A stretch of DNA of 64,000 nt from Amaranthus tricolor. Lineage: Eukaryota; Streptophyta; Magnoliopsida; Caryophyllales; Amaranthaceae. Positions within the stretch are counted from its first letter, which is position 1. Every line of letters starts with the position of its first letter. The DNA lies in assembly GCF_026212465.1 (NCBI RefSeq), contig NC_080062.1, positions 8,837,612 to 8,901,611 on the forward strand, given 5' to 3'. A model generated the notes under the pieces. It was not told the origin of the DNA, did not search any database, and saw only the letters and a list, made by a program, of their open reading frames with translations. Positions 54,401 through 64,000 of this stretch are shown here, one piece after another. Made by a program: the position numbers and the translations under genes.

Positions 54401-56970
54401 AATTACAAAAAAGGTTTAGGAATTAAAGGTGATTTGAATTAGATAACCAAAGAATTAGGAATTTGAATTAAAAAAATTTCGGAATAATTAATCGGAAGAT
54501 TAAGATTAAGAAATTTAAGTCTGTTACAGTAAGATTCTAGAACAATAAAATCAAAATAATATTGAGATAATGATTATGTTTTTCCAAAAAACCATTTATT
54601 ACTACTGAACTCTAAGACCTAATTTGATATCTTATTGGATCACACAATAGGAATTTTACTATATCATTGAAATGTATTGAAACCATCACCAAAATGTACT
54701 TGAACCATTAATATGCTTATTTGGTTAAGGTGACCAATATGAACAACGATTAGCTTTGCTTAGGACTAAGCAGTGTCATTAGACCTAAATGAAAAAAAGT
54801 AAGAAGAAAACCCTAAATCTATAAAAGAGAGAAGGAATCGTGAGTTTTACATGGATTTGCACATCTAGTGAAATTCACATACTTCCTCCTTCCAATGACA
54901 CTCAAAAAGATACCCGATCTAGCTACTGGTTTCATGTTTGTTGAATCAAGAAGAGTTATAGGTATTGATTATAGTATAAGGTGTCTTTTCAACCTAATAA
55001 AGGAAGTTTCCGTTTTTTATTTGCCTTCTTGATTATACTCAATGGCATTATGTACAAATCACGGAATTTTGAGAATGTTTTTAGCAGATCTATAACTCTA
55101 AAAATACTTATTGTAGAGAATAAAGACACTATACCAATTTGTGAGATGGTGTATCTTTATATGGGTGACTCCAATCTCTAATTCCAACTTCTATCAAGGC
55201 TTTACTTAGATGGCATTTTTTTCACCTTATCTTTATTTTTATCACGAGACTGACTAGCTGTCACATCAACATTAGATGCCTTAGTATGAGAATTTTGCCC
55301 ATCTTTTCATGTTAGGAATTTGTTTTAATGCTTTATTGCACCTAAGTAGTGATTCTCGATCCAAGTCAGCCCCCTTGTGCCCACTAAGCACACTAATTCC
55401 CTAATCCAGATCAAGCTTAGAGCATTGCCACCAATAGGTAAGGTGCACCACATGTTTTAAGTGTAATGTATTCAAATTGCAACATTATCCTTACCCTTGG
55501 TATTGGCTGGCTGGCTGCTGGCACATCAGTGTAGGCCTTGACATTAGAGATTATACAATAGGCTGACAAGCAAAGACAAGAAACTGGAGCCTCAATTCAA
55601 AAAGATTGTGACAAATTTTCACATATAAGAAATCTATGAATAGTTTGCCCTATTTCAAGACCTAGTTTTGTTGTCGAAAACATTTTTTCGGTTGTGCGTG
55701 TAAGGATAAATAAGTTAACATAGTAAATGAGAAACCCCACCGAGCCTCCAAAATCAAAATGTTAGCCCCACCCCAGTTCCTAGGTTGCAATTTACACAAG
55801 GCACTCTTAAGTTTAAGCAATGACAACTTCCGTCTCGCACGATTTGTTCAAGCTAAAGTGCAAAACTACTTAAGATTATTTTAATCAACCATCTAAAACA
55901 TACACAAGGTAGTAGGGAGTGCAGGGTACTAACTCAAAGCCCATATAAATTTCTAGAATAATTTGCGAATTACAACTTTAAAGTTTGCGAGTTTTGCAAA
56001 ATACAGTCTCAATATTTATTTTTAGCGAATTACAACCTCCAAAGTATCAAAGTCTACATCATTCAGGCCAAATCACAAAATTAGAACCACTCATCCTAAA
56101 ATTCCGACCACTAAAAAGGTGGGAATTATGTGATTTAGCATAAACGCCGTAGACTTTGATACTTTAGTGGTTGTAATTCGCTAAATAATGAACATTGAGA
56201 CTATAATTCGCAAAAGTGTTAAATTTTAAGGCTCTGATCCGCAAACTATTCAAATTTCTATAAGATAACTTTCAGTATAGAGGCTATGAAATGGCAAGCG
56301 ACTAAAACCAATTGAGTGTAGCATTACTATGGCGAACGATTTATAAAGGCCATATTCATCAGCAATCCATTATGCAGCAAGAACTAAATTACTGATAGAC
56401 ATAACTATTCTACACCATAGCTAACTGGTTGCCTCCATTTCAACAAACCCAGGACCACCATACTAACGTAACTATGGACACCAAAATGTAAACACCAAAA
56501 ATACCTCTGTCCATCACCCATTTCATCATTCTACGTACTATGAACTACTCCTAAAACAAAATTTATTGCTCAAACATTCGAAATAATCAAATTATATCCT
56601 CCATTTCACAAATAAGTATCAAGAAATGAATTAATCATTACTGCACTATTGAATTGCACCTAATTTGAAATTAACAAAATCAATTAGGCGGTCAATTATA
56701 CGAAATTTAAGGATTTTATGCTTGTAAATACTCAAAAGTTGAAACATACTTCATACATTACATTAAATCATAATAGTTTAGTAGCTTCAAATTTTGAAAT
56801 AAAAAAAATTGAAGTAAAGGATGAAGAATTTGATTACCTGTACCGAGGTGGATGAGAGAGAGACGGCGAGAGATGTCAAAAGAGGAGAGAGAAAATGTGA
56901 TGCAAGAATGAGAAGCAGAAACCTTCCAGCTACCAAGAGTGGAAGAGAGAGAAAGTTGAAGTGACGCCAT
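42462..56970 (-). CDS. GLX1: Glyoxalase I (lactoylglutathione lyase), plastid-type, nine exons
   Basis: Converts the methylglyoxal-glutathione hemithioacetal to S-lactoylglutathione. Exons in gene order: 56838-56970, 48992-49196, 48791-48915, 48281-48345, 47401-47607, 47252-47299, 45874-45981, 45616-45756 and 42462-42503, all GT..AG with matching phases; product 357 residues, close to the usual 350. Residues 1 to about 75 are Ser-rich and look like a plastid transit peptide (ATG at 56970; an in-frame ATG at 56985 is possible). Two VOC domains follow. The first has all metal ligands expected for the family: H100 (LLHVVYRVG), E151 (VELTY), H169 (GHFGVAV) and E215 (KFELIER). The second has C227 in the H100 position (CKVMLRVG), Q in AQIAIGTD, and no Glu in WKSVFVD, so only the first is likely catalytic. 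It ends VFVDNIDFLKELE. Introns 1 (7.6 kb) and 8 (3.1 kb) are swollen by transposons. Confidence 0.95.
44250..45562. mobile_element. Mutator-like non-autonomous element in GLX1 intron 8
   Basis: About 100-bp imperfect inverted arms: AAATCTAACTATTG near the left tip and AATCCTAACTATTG as the complement near the right. Flanks ATACTCTAA (44241-44249) and ATATTCTAA (45563-45571) form a 9-bp duplication with one change. Inside are a C-rich block (44400-44545) and a G-rich block (44935-45080). A second Mutator-like MITE (45114-45409) is nested in it. The right end lies 53 bp from exon 8. Confidence 0.55.
45114..45409. mobile_element. Mutator-like MITE, 296 bp, nested
   Basis: Inverted ends GGAAAAATTACTGTAAATAA and, as the complement of the right, GGAAAAATTACCAGCTATAA, with further inverted blocks (CAACTTTTG..; AACTTAGGG..). 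Flanks TATTCTAAA (45105-45113) and TATTTTAAA (45410-45418) are a 9-bp duplication with one change. Its tips resemble those of the MITE at 10284-11273. Confidence 0.72.
49242..50304. mobile_element. Non-autonomous CACTA (En/Spm) element in GLX1 intron 1
   Basis: Ends CACTACAAA in inverted orientation at both tips, with a 3-bp duplication TTT at 49239-49241 and 50305-50307. Both subterminal regions carry repeats of a GGTCGC/GCGACCA motif (for example GCGACCAAATGG near 50213 and 50254, TGGCGACCAGA near 49310). The middle is a minisatellite. No transposase is present. It lies just upstream of the exon 2 acceptor (45 bp away). Confidence 0.88.
49640..50060. repeat. Minisatellite core of the CACTA element
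   Basis: A unit of about 20 bp, CTAATATTATACTAATACGA with changes, recurs for about 400 bp. It forms the whole interior of the CACTA element. Confidence 0.75.
50305..51306. other. GLX1 intron 1 DNA, nothing recognised
   Basis: Unique-looking intron sequence between the CACTA element and the solo LTR. No element boundary or reading frame of note. Confidence 0.5.
51307..54528 (-). mobile_element. Large solo LTR (probable Ty3/gypsy) in GLX1 intron 1
   Basis: On the minus strand it begins TGTAACAGAC (54528) and ends GCTACA (51307), 3.2 kb. Flanks GTAAT (51302-51306) and GTAAG (54529-54533) agree in four of five bases. A TATAAATACCCCC box is on the minus strand near 53829-53817, about 0.7 kb from the LTR start, which fits the orientation. 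A less AT-rich block at 51930-52130 interrupts otherwise AT-rich DNA. No protein is encoded and there is no second LTR nearby. Confidence 0.55.
54534..55946. other. GLX1 intron 1 DNA, nothing recognised
   Basis: Non-coding. One chance frame of 66 codons at 54981-55181 has no recognisable features. Confidence 0.5.
55956..56251. mobile_element. Mutator-like foldback MITE, 296 bp, in GLX1 intron 1
   Basis: Nearly the whole element is an inverted repeat: arms of about 110 bp starting GAATAATTTGCG and, as the complement of the right, GAATAGTTTGCGGA. Both arms contain AGCGAATTACAACC and GTATCAAAGTCTAC. A perfect 9-bp duplication AAATTTCTA is at 55947-55955 and 56252-56260. Confidence 0.85.
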
Positions 56971-57145
56971 TATCAATCTATCCAAATTATGTGCTTCCAG
57001 TATTTGACGCTTTTTTCTTCTATACTATCCAATTTCTCTGGTTTGTCTTGACTCTAGAAGAAAGAACGAAGATAACGCTTAACTGGATGATGGGCTAGTA
57101 ATTGAGACTTGGACTTGGAAAACAAGTAACTTAGGACTTGGGTTC
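56971..57145 (-). promoter_or_regulatory. 5' flank of GLX1
   Basis: Directly upstream of the GLX1 start; it should contain the 5' leader and core promoter. I see no convincing TATA box. A MITE begins at about 57146, so the uninterrupted upstream region is short. Confidence 0.35.
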
Positions 57146-57290
57146 GTGAGAAACCGTCTCTTGAAGAGATGAACACAAAACACAAAAAGTTGATATTTTT
57201 ATTTTCTCTTTAATGTATATTAATTAGACTATTTAGTTTATGTTATATCTAATATGTCTCTCGAAAAGCTCAAATTGACCGTCTCTCACA
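57146..57290. mobile_element. Short MITE with GTGAGA..GTCTCT termini
   Basis: Left end CGTGAGAAACCGTCTCTTG and complement of the right TGTGAGAGACGGTC are imperfect inverted copies. The family is related to the element at 58820-59069. No clear target duplication. Confidence 0.45.
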
Positions 57291-57986
57291 ATAATTCATG
57301 AAGAATAAAAGATTGGGGAATGGGTGTGTCCAAATTCCAAAACCTTCCTCTAACCCAAAGTTCTAATCTAAAATCAATTCCATCTAGGTCTAAAGCGTCA
57401 ATTTTTGGAAAAAATTTGCTTGAAAATTAAATTAAAATTAAGTTATATTAAAGAGTTTTATTAAAGTTTATAGTATCAATTAACTTAGAAATTATTTTAT
57501 TAACACCGTTTCTCTATAAAGCAGCTTAATATGGACCGATCTAATTCTAATTTATTAAAAAAATAATAAAAAGTGTTCTTTTTCAAGTGGAGATAAATAT
57601 AATAAAGACCTTTTAAAATAGACATGTATTAATCGTTCTACCATAAAATCAAAACTCATATTTTTTTTGAGCTTGCTAGTCAATGAGAAATGACTGTAGC
57701 ATCCTTACTATGTGACTATAAGGCGACTTCTAGTACTCATGATAGTATGGTTTGTAATGAGAAGATAGGGAGCATTCGTATTAGACATTGTGTTGTTAAA
57801 CACTTGTTGAAGGAATGGACTACGTGAAATCCATCAACAAACTTCTAGATCCTTTCACAATGGTCGGAGAAAGGTATCATTGACATATTGAGAGGGTTGG
57901 GGCTAATGCCCAAGTGATAAGCAATACAACTTTTCCATATCCTTATGGGCGTAACTTTGCTTGATCTGAACGGTTGAGTTTTTCTG
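57291..57986. other. Intergenic DNA, nothing recognised
   Basis: AT-rich with no reading frame, repeat or element that I can bound; it ends at the second copy of the dispersed repeat. Confidence 0.45.
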
Positions 57987-58144
57987 GGCGGAGTAAAAAT
58001 TGATAAATTCTTTGAAGGCTGTGCAATTTTTAAAAATTATGATATTTTTGTAACAACTTTGTACCTTTAAACACTTAACATATACTACGTAAATTAATAT
58101 TAAGGACCCTAACTTTTTGAGGCCCTGTGCAGCCGAACATGTTA
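57987..58144 (+). repeat. Dispersed repeat, copy 2 (first copy at 32787-32945)
   Basis: Same order of blocks as copy 1: GAGTAAAAATTGATAAATT, TTTAAAAATTATGATATTTT, AATTAATATTAAGG and a CCTGTGCAGCCGAACATGTT end. It is followed by a 95-codon frame (58117-58404) with no recognisable domain. Confidence 0.55.
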
Positions 58145-58819
58145 ATCTCAAAACCTGCTTTGGAAATTCTCAATTGATCATGTGGATACTTCAAAGATGT
58201 ACTGATCCACCTATGTTATGTGGGAGTTGGCCTCTTCCTACTGAGAACTATGGACTTAGTTTCGCTAGAGCATTCATGAAAACACAACAAATGTGTACTT
58301 GCCATGAATTTGCACTGAATAACATACTTAGTGAATTTTTCAGTTGTCTAGGCGAAGAATATATTTTTTGTTGTCTGGGTGTGAAGGGAGGGTCTCAACT
58401 CTGAAGTCAAATCTTTTATAGTTTGGATTTAGTTCACTTAATTGATCAAAGTTGTTAGGATCGAAATTAAAGACTTATTTCAGCCTCAAATACTTGTGAT
58501 GCCTCACTTTACTAAAAATTATGTATGATCAAGACTGTGTTTTCTTTTATTGCTATATAACCCTTTTCTTCCTTGAATTAGACATGCTCAATTTTAGTCT
58601 TTCAACGATATATTTGAGGGAAATTATTGGTTATTTAAAATTAAAATTAGATGATAATTTAATAAAAAAATATTTTGGATTTAAATAGTTTACTCTAACA
58701 CAAAGAAATTGACTTGCAATCAAAAGGCCCATTTGAGCAAGTAGCACACTCGTTCGAGTGTATGATCTAGTTGTTGTGTTATAACATATTATTCGTAGGC
58801 ATTTTAACGTTTAGCTAGT
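58145..58819. other. Intergenic DNA, no gene recognised
   Basis: Contains the rest of the unrecognised frame ending at 58404. Nothing else stands out. Confidence 0.4.
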
Positions 58820-59069
58820 CTCTTGAGAGATTGTCTCTTTGAGAGGCGTATTTTAAGCCTAATTTATTAATTATTAATGCCTACTTACTGTATTCTTAAT
58901 GCTTACCTACATTGTTCTTAATGCTTATTTATCGTATCCTTAATGCTTACTTTCAATATCGTAAATGTCTACGTACATCATTCTTAATGCTTACTTACAA
59001 TATTTTAAAAAATATATAATAAACTGGCCCAATCAGAAATAGTCTCTCAAAGAGACTGTATCTCACAAG
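58820..59069. mobile_element. MITE with an internal minisatellite
   Basis: Inverted ends CTTGAGAGATTGTCTCTTTG and, as the complement of the right, CTTGTGAGATACAGTCTCTT. The core holds about six units of TTCTTAATGCTTACTTAC-like sequence (about 27-bp period, 58878-59010). The target duplication is unclear. Confidence 0.55.
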
Positions 59070-60506
59070 AATTTGTATTTAACATTATGGACTTTCAATA
59101 CATCCTAATTGATCTTACCGTGGTCATATGCTCATAAACATTGGTTTAACTACAAATCACATTTAGGGTGAATATGTTAATTTTGGGGAAGAATTTGGTT
59201 ACATGATAGTCAATTAGCATGTTTAAAGTAGACTACAGCACATGACCTTATTATAAAAGGGTCCTAAAAATTTATTGTTATAATTATTTGATTTATTGTT
59301 TCAGCAACTGCGAGCATATAAATACTATTTTACACGTGATTAACCAAAAAATAAAGACTTAAATATTAATATTTTAATAAATAAGGAAATTTTATTATAT
59401 GCTAGTATTCTAATTTTTTTTTTCTTTTCTTAAATTGTAACGATTTTAAAAATAAAATTGGCACAATACTCTTAAGTTTATGAAACAGCTTTGTTTGTTT
59501 GTTTTATGGCATATTTGATTCCACAGAAATCTTTTTTTGTTTTTTTTTTTTTGAGTTTTCTTCATGAGACAAATATGAAAGTATGGCATACCTTCATTTC
59601 TTGTCATAAGTTTTCCAAAATATTTTTATCGTAATAATATTTCATATTTTCATTTTCTGTCATAAGTTTTCCGATAACAAGTAACAACTATATATCTAGC
59701 ATTTATTATAAAAAAAAGTTGAGGCAAAATGAAATAATTGAAAGAAGTTGAGTACAAAAGACTAACTTAAGTTAGTCAGAATTTTCTTGTGAGTTTTAAT
59801 ATACAATTTGACTTATATACTGTAAAATTCGTCAAATCTATTAATCAAGTCAAAATTTCTAATCATATCATTCTCAGGTGTTAAATTGTTTAGATTCCAT
59901 TGAATTTGAATTGACCTATTAAGCAAAGTTTAAAAAATTTAATTGTTAAAAATTATCGTAAAAAAACCATGTACAATTTATATTGAACATAGTAGATCAA
60001 ATTTGAACTGAAATTAAGTTTAAACAATAAAACATGAGTTCATGTTTTTAGATTAAAACCCACTAATTCTCAATAAAATTTTGGATTAATTTTGGATAGA
60101 TGATTTTTAAACGTGTTTAGGTTTATAGTCGATTTGTACTCTTGTGGAGTTGTATTGGCATGGTGTCAACTTTAAAGAGCAAGCAAATGTACCACAACTA
60201 GTCATATGTCTTGGTCCAAAATTATAATATAGCCAAAGGCAATCCCAAAATACTGAGATTCCTACAACTAGCTTAGTTTTACTTATTTTATATTTGATTT
60301 TTATATTACTAAATGCGTTATTTGATTATTTATATTTTGAATTATGTATGACTAAAAACTAAAAAATGTTAATATCATAAAAATATGCGATTAGACGATT
60401 TAAATTAGATTCTATTTGATTATAATATTTTCTTATACATTAGATATAATATATAAAATAAATTTTAACGAAGAATAGTGTCAATATTCGTAATTTAGCA
60501 AGCATA
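59070..60506. other. AT-rich intergenic DNA, nothing recognised
   Basis: No frame, bounded element or tandem repeat of note. Confidence 0.5.
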
Positions 60507-60508
60507 TA

Positions 60509-60832
60509 CTCCCTCCGTTCCATAACCCGCTACATATTTTATTTTTGACAATTTCATATTACTTGCTACATTTCCGTTTTTAGTAATAAAATAATCATTT
60601 AAAGTTCTATCTACTCCTATTTTTATCCTACTCTATACTCTATACTTTATAATAAAATACTATATTATACTCTATAAAGTAACCTAACAATCTATTTTTC
60701 CTTTTTCATTTTCAATTAACAATAATAAAATACTATATTCTATAAAGTAAACAATCAGCTACAGTGTAGGTCAATCACTTTTCTTAATCCCCATGCCATG
60801 CAAATATAGCGATTAAAACGGAACCGACGAAG
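60509..60832. mobile_element. Stowaway MITE
   Basis: Begins CTCCCTCCGTTCC, the classical Stowaway terminus, after TA (60507-60508); the right end is a decayed complement (CTTCGTCGGTTCCG) before TA (60833-60834). The interior has CTATACTCTATAC-type repeats. 324 bp. Confidence 0.72.
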
Positions 60833-60834
60833 TA

Positions 60835-62254
60835 TATTTTAGAGGAAATATGTTTTAACGTTAAATAACGTATACAAGAGAGAAGTTAGACATGTGGCTG
60901 CCAGCTTTATTTGCAATAAGTCACTCCAACATTTAGCCAACTTCAAATTTGATAATAAAATAATGCAAGTTGGGCTAAAATTTAAGGTGTTGACAAAATC
61001 AAAGGAAGTTATCATGCTCCTTCGTACACGTTCAAGCTTTGATGATCAATTATTTTGTGAATACATAGCAATCATAAACTTTATCAATAATCTAAATAAT
61101 ATGTTAATTATGTGAATAGTGGGTATGAGACGAGCGAGTATGTGACGAGTTATGTAGATATGAAACACATAAATACTTTTATCAATTATTTATTCGATTT
61201 TTATTTTTTTTTTTTTATCTATACTCGTCTTTCATTTATCAATATCATACTTATATCAGCTCTAACTGAAACGAGTATGGTGTGAGGCCTCCAAAATTAT
61301 AGTTTTGTCATCATTAATTTTGATTTTATTCAAAATAATAGTGATTATAAATAGTATGATAGGACTAAAAACTTTTGTTATAGATTTTAACATAATGTTT
61401 TACACAATCTAACACCTTTGAGTATGTTTTTGTCTAGGATTTGATTCAATTGATAAATTATTAAGTCTATGTTAGTGGAATGATTACTTTAAAGAAATTA
61501 TGTTGTTGTGAGGTTTATTCTTGCTATCTAATTTTTTTTTGCTATTTAACCCTTCTTGCTATATAATCTTTCTTGCAGTAATATAGCCTTGATGGAAGTT
61601 TATACACAAATAACAAGTGTTAAGTAGGCCTAGAGAGATTCTTTAGAGAACTTCTCTGAAGTCCGAGTCAGTAAGAATCTCAGGTGAATACCTAGCAAAC
61701 CCTATTTTAAGTGCATAGTGACTCTTAACTTGAAAGAATAATACTAGGGGTTATTTAATGGCGTGAGGCCTAGGTTAGTTACTTAATTGTTTTAATTCCC
61801 TTGTCTTACAAGAGTAAATGAACAACTATATGTCAAAATGATTGAGTTCTATTAATGTCGGTCTCAATAAATATTGCTTGGAGTTTAATAAAGTAAATAT
61901 TAGGGAGTAAAAGCTCTCTTAAACAAATAATTGACACTTAGAAAATAATAAAGTGAGGTGGTATGTATATCTCATCATTTGACACGTTTGATAATGTCTG
62001 AATTGTCCTCGAAAAAATACTGTCATCAATTCTAAGGTGGTTTCTTTGTAGAGTCAACTACAGTCCCTTACGAGACAATTTCTTATTGATTAGTGCAGCG
62101 GTGCATTAAATACAAGGAACAACTTTTTCTCGTTTTAGAGGCTCCTCTCGGTATTTATATTCAAATAAAGGTGTACCTTAGTCTAATCATCAAAGGTATT
62201 TTCCCCTTGTATCCTTCATTTAATGTGCTGTCCTTGGTGAAACTTTAAGGAAAT
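60835..62254. other. Intergenic DNA, nothing recognised
   Basis: Chance frames only (for example 73 codons at 60894-61115). No element boundaries seen. Confidence 0.45.
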
Positions 62255-62259
62255 ATCTT

Positions 62260-63634
62260 TGATAGGTGCAAATTTTAATTACTGTAAGCGCATGGTGTAT
62301 GTATAGCTACGGGTCGAATACAAGGAGGCGAGTTAATCAATTTGCTTGCTTTATGCTACAAGACACGGATCAACAAGTAGTTGGGTTGAGAAACTAATAC
62401 TATAATGCAAATAAAACTAATAATTAAAGCTAAGACAATGATTAATACGAGAATAATAATAATATGACAAGTTCTAGGGCGTCGGAAATCACCTAATTCT
62501 AACACGGGAATCAATTACTCTCATAATTGTATAGATTTGAGTCATCGGCATAATTAAACGTGATCTAATTAACCTCAAGCTTCCGCTCTATCGATCAATA
62601 TCGGTTTAAGGCCTTACTAGTGTTAATCCTCAAACTTTCGTTTTATTGGCTAAGCTAGTAGAAATTTAACTCAAATATATCTCAATCTTAAATTAATCCT
62701 AATCTTAAACTTCCGTTTTATTGAAAAGGTTAATAAAGATATTTAAACTGAGATTCATTAAGCATAGGTTTAATCATAGACTCAAATTTCACACGATTAA
62801 TCGATAAAATATTATCCCATGCTTCGAAATAGGGTTTTTACCCTAACCCTAGAGAGAAAAACTACTCACTAGACATGGTAATAAAAATGCAAATCATGAT
62901 GAATGATGACTTAATAGAAATACTAAACATAAAACGATGAATAATTTCAATGTACAAAGATAAATAATAAAGTGATAAACAAAGAAAATTTACTAATTGC
63001 GAAGAATGAGAATGTAAATTGCAAGAGAATTTAATGTAACAACGAAGTTTAGCAACAAAAAGCTTAAGGAATAAAAACATAATTCTCAAGATTAAAAACT
63101 AAAACCTTCTACTAAAAACTGTTTGTCTTAAAATAAAATAACTACCACTATTTATAGTGGCTCCAAAAAGTAACCGTCGAACACACGAACAGAGCATCTG
63201 CCGTGCTAGCGACGACTCGTGACATCAGGAGCGATGAGTCGTTGCTTTGGCACTGGACTATAATGCTGAGATTAGTAGGTGCGCGACGAGTCGTGACATC
63301 TTGCGGGACGACTCATCGCTTTTGTTCTGGACTGTAATGCTGAGCGACGAGTCGTGGCTTTTTGGCATGGTTTAGCTACGACTCGTTTCTTCCCCTTGGA
63401 GCTTGTTTGGCTCGATCTCTTCACTTCTTTTAGGGGTCTTAGGCCATTTCTCCAGGCCTTCACCTCCGAAACCTAATAAAACTTCGATTCCGCCTCAAAA
63501 ATTACATAAAATACATTATTGAGCACATAAGACGAAAATATCAAATATCACTTATAACACTACCTAAAACTCACTAGAACATCACATAAAATTACAAAAT
63601 TAACAAAAATGAGTGCAAGTAATTGCGCCCATCA
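62260..63634 (-). mobile_element. Solo LTR with perfect 5-bp target duplication (1375 bp)
   Basis: Tips TGATAGGTGC on the left and, as the complement of the right, TGATGGGCGC; begins TG and ends CA. Target duplication ATCTT at 62255-62259 and 63635-63639, exact. A TATAAATAG box read on the minus strand (in the palindrome near 63147-63162) and the TGATGGGCGCAATTACTTGC start favour the minus strand. No coding capacity and no second LTR in the window. Probably Ty3/gypsy, inferred. Confidence 0.8.
63205..63390. repeat. Palindromic GACGAGTCGT repeats in the solo LTR
   Basis: CGACGACTCG/GACGAGTCGT-type sequences occur at least five times in less than 200 bp, on both orientations, partly within a direct repeat containing CGACGAGTCGTGACATC and CTGGACT.TAATGCTGAG. 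This GC-rich block stands out from the AT-rich LTR. Confidence 0.8.
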
Positions 63635-63639
63635 ATCTT

Positions 63640-64000
63640 CCAGACCATTAGTCTTGGAACTAAATCATGTCTTAAGGACCCACATGACATATACATAGTA
63701 TTACTTTAAACAATATGTATTTTTCATTTAATAGTTTACTAATCTCAAAATATACTTTTCTTTTATATTTTCTTTTGATTTTGCTATATATTTATGTTTG
63801 TCATCCCATATTTTTTGATCCGTCTCTTTTTATTACATAATTGGCTCAGAAAAGGGAGGAATATATGAGAATCAAATTCAAAATCTTACTAAGATAAAAT
63901 AGTATTTACTCCAACTGAGACAATACATTCTCACATTCTTTGATATCTTAATTAAGAAACCCATTATTTGTCTTAATTCCATATACAAAGTCATTTTTTG
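63640..64000. other. AT-rich intergenic DNA, nothing recognised
   Basis: No frame, repeat or element seen before the window ends. Confidence 0.5.

Noticed and set aside
58117..58404. 95-codon plus-strand frame
   Set aside because: Starts in the end of a dispersed repeat and has no recognisable domain; could be a decayed fragment, not supportable.

Overview
The window is nuclear DNA of a flowering plant, most likely a eudicot. The genes are split by GT..AG introns, the intergenic DNA is AT-rich, and most of the sequence is plant transposable elements: Ty1/copia, probable Ty3/gypsy solo LTRs, hAT-Ac, CACTA, Mutator-like and Stowaway MITEs, Helitrons and an RTE LINE. I cannot name the species. 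There is no prokaryotic or organellar gene organisation, no CRISPR array and no operon.

Three host genes can be modelled. (1) At the left edge, on the minus strand, are the first three exons of an NRT1/PTR family (NPF, probably NPF1-like) transporter; the rest lies outside the window. Its second intron has swallowed several MITEs and a non-autonomous hAT element. A 4.5 kb hAT-Ac element with a broken transposase sits about 40-100 bp upstream of its start codon. (2) At 39828-42242 (+) is an eight-exon gene for a VAN3-binding/FORKED-like protein (auxin canalisation domain plus plant PH-like domain). (3) At 42462-56970 (-) is a nine-exon gene for a plastid-type two-domain glyoxalase I (lactoylglutathione lyase). 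It is stretched to 14.5 kb by transposons in its introns. Genes 2 and 3 converge tail to tail, with 219 bp between their stop codons.

The region between the NPF gene and the VAN3-binding gene is transposon country. From left to right it holds a 5'-truncated RTE LINE with a 15-bp target duplication; two Helitron-like copies, each split by a later insertion (a Mutator-like MITE and an RTE tail); a quiet AT-rich stretch; a 16.3 kb composite Ty1/copia array (15993-32319); and a probable solo LTR (32965-34932). The copia array is LTR - internal A - LTR - short remnant - partial LTR - internal B - LTR, flanked by one AAAAG duplication. It carries two uninterrupted 1347-residue gag-pol reading frames that differ at about 24 residues.

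Right of the glyoxalase gene there is no recognisable host gene: MITEs, a Stowaway element and a 1.4 kb solo LTR with a perfect 5-bp duplication. I found no candidate for a new multi-gene system. The unusual features are structural: the copia array with its inverted primer-site segment, the hAT pair around the NPF gene, and the nested insertions that can be ordered in time by their target duplications.
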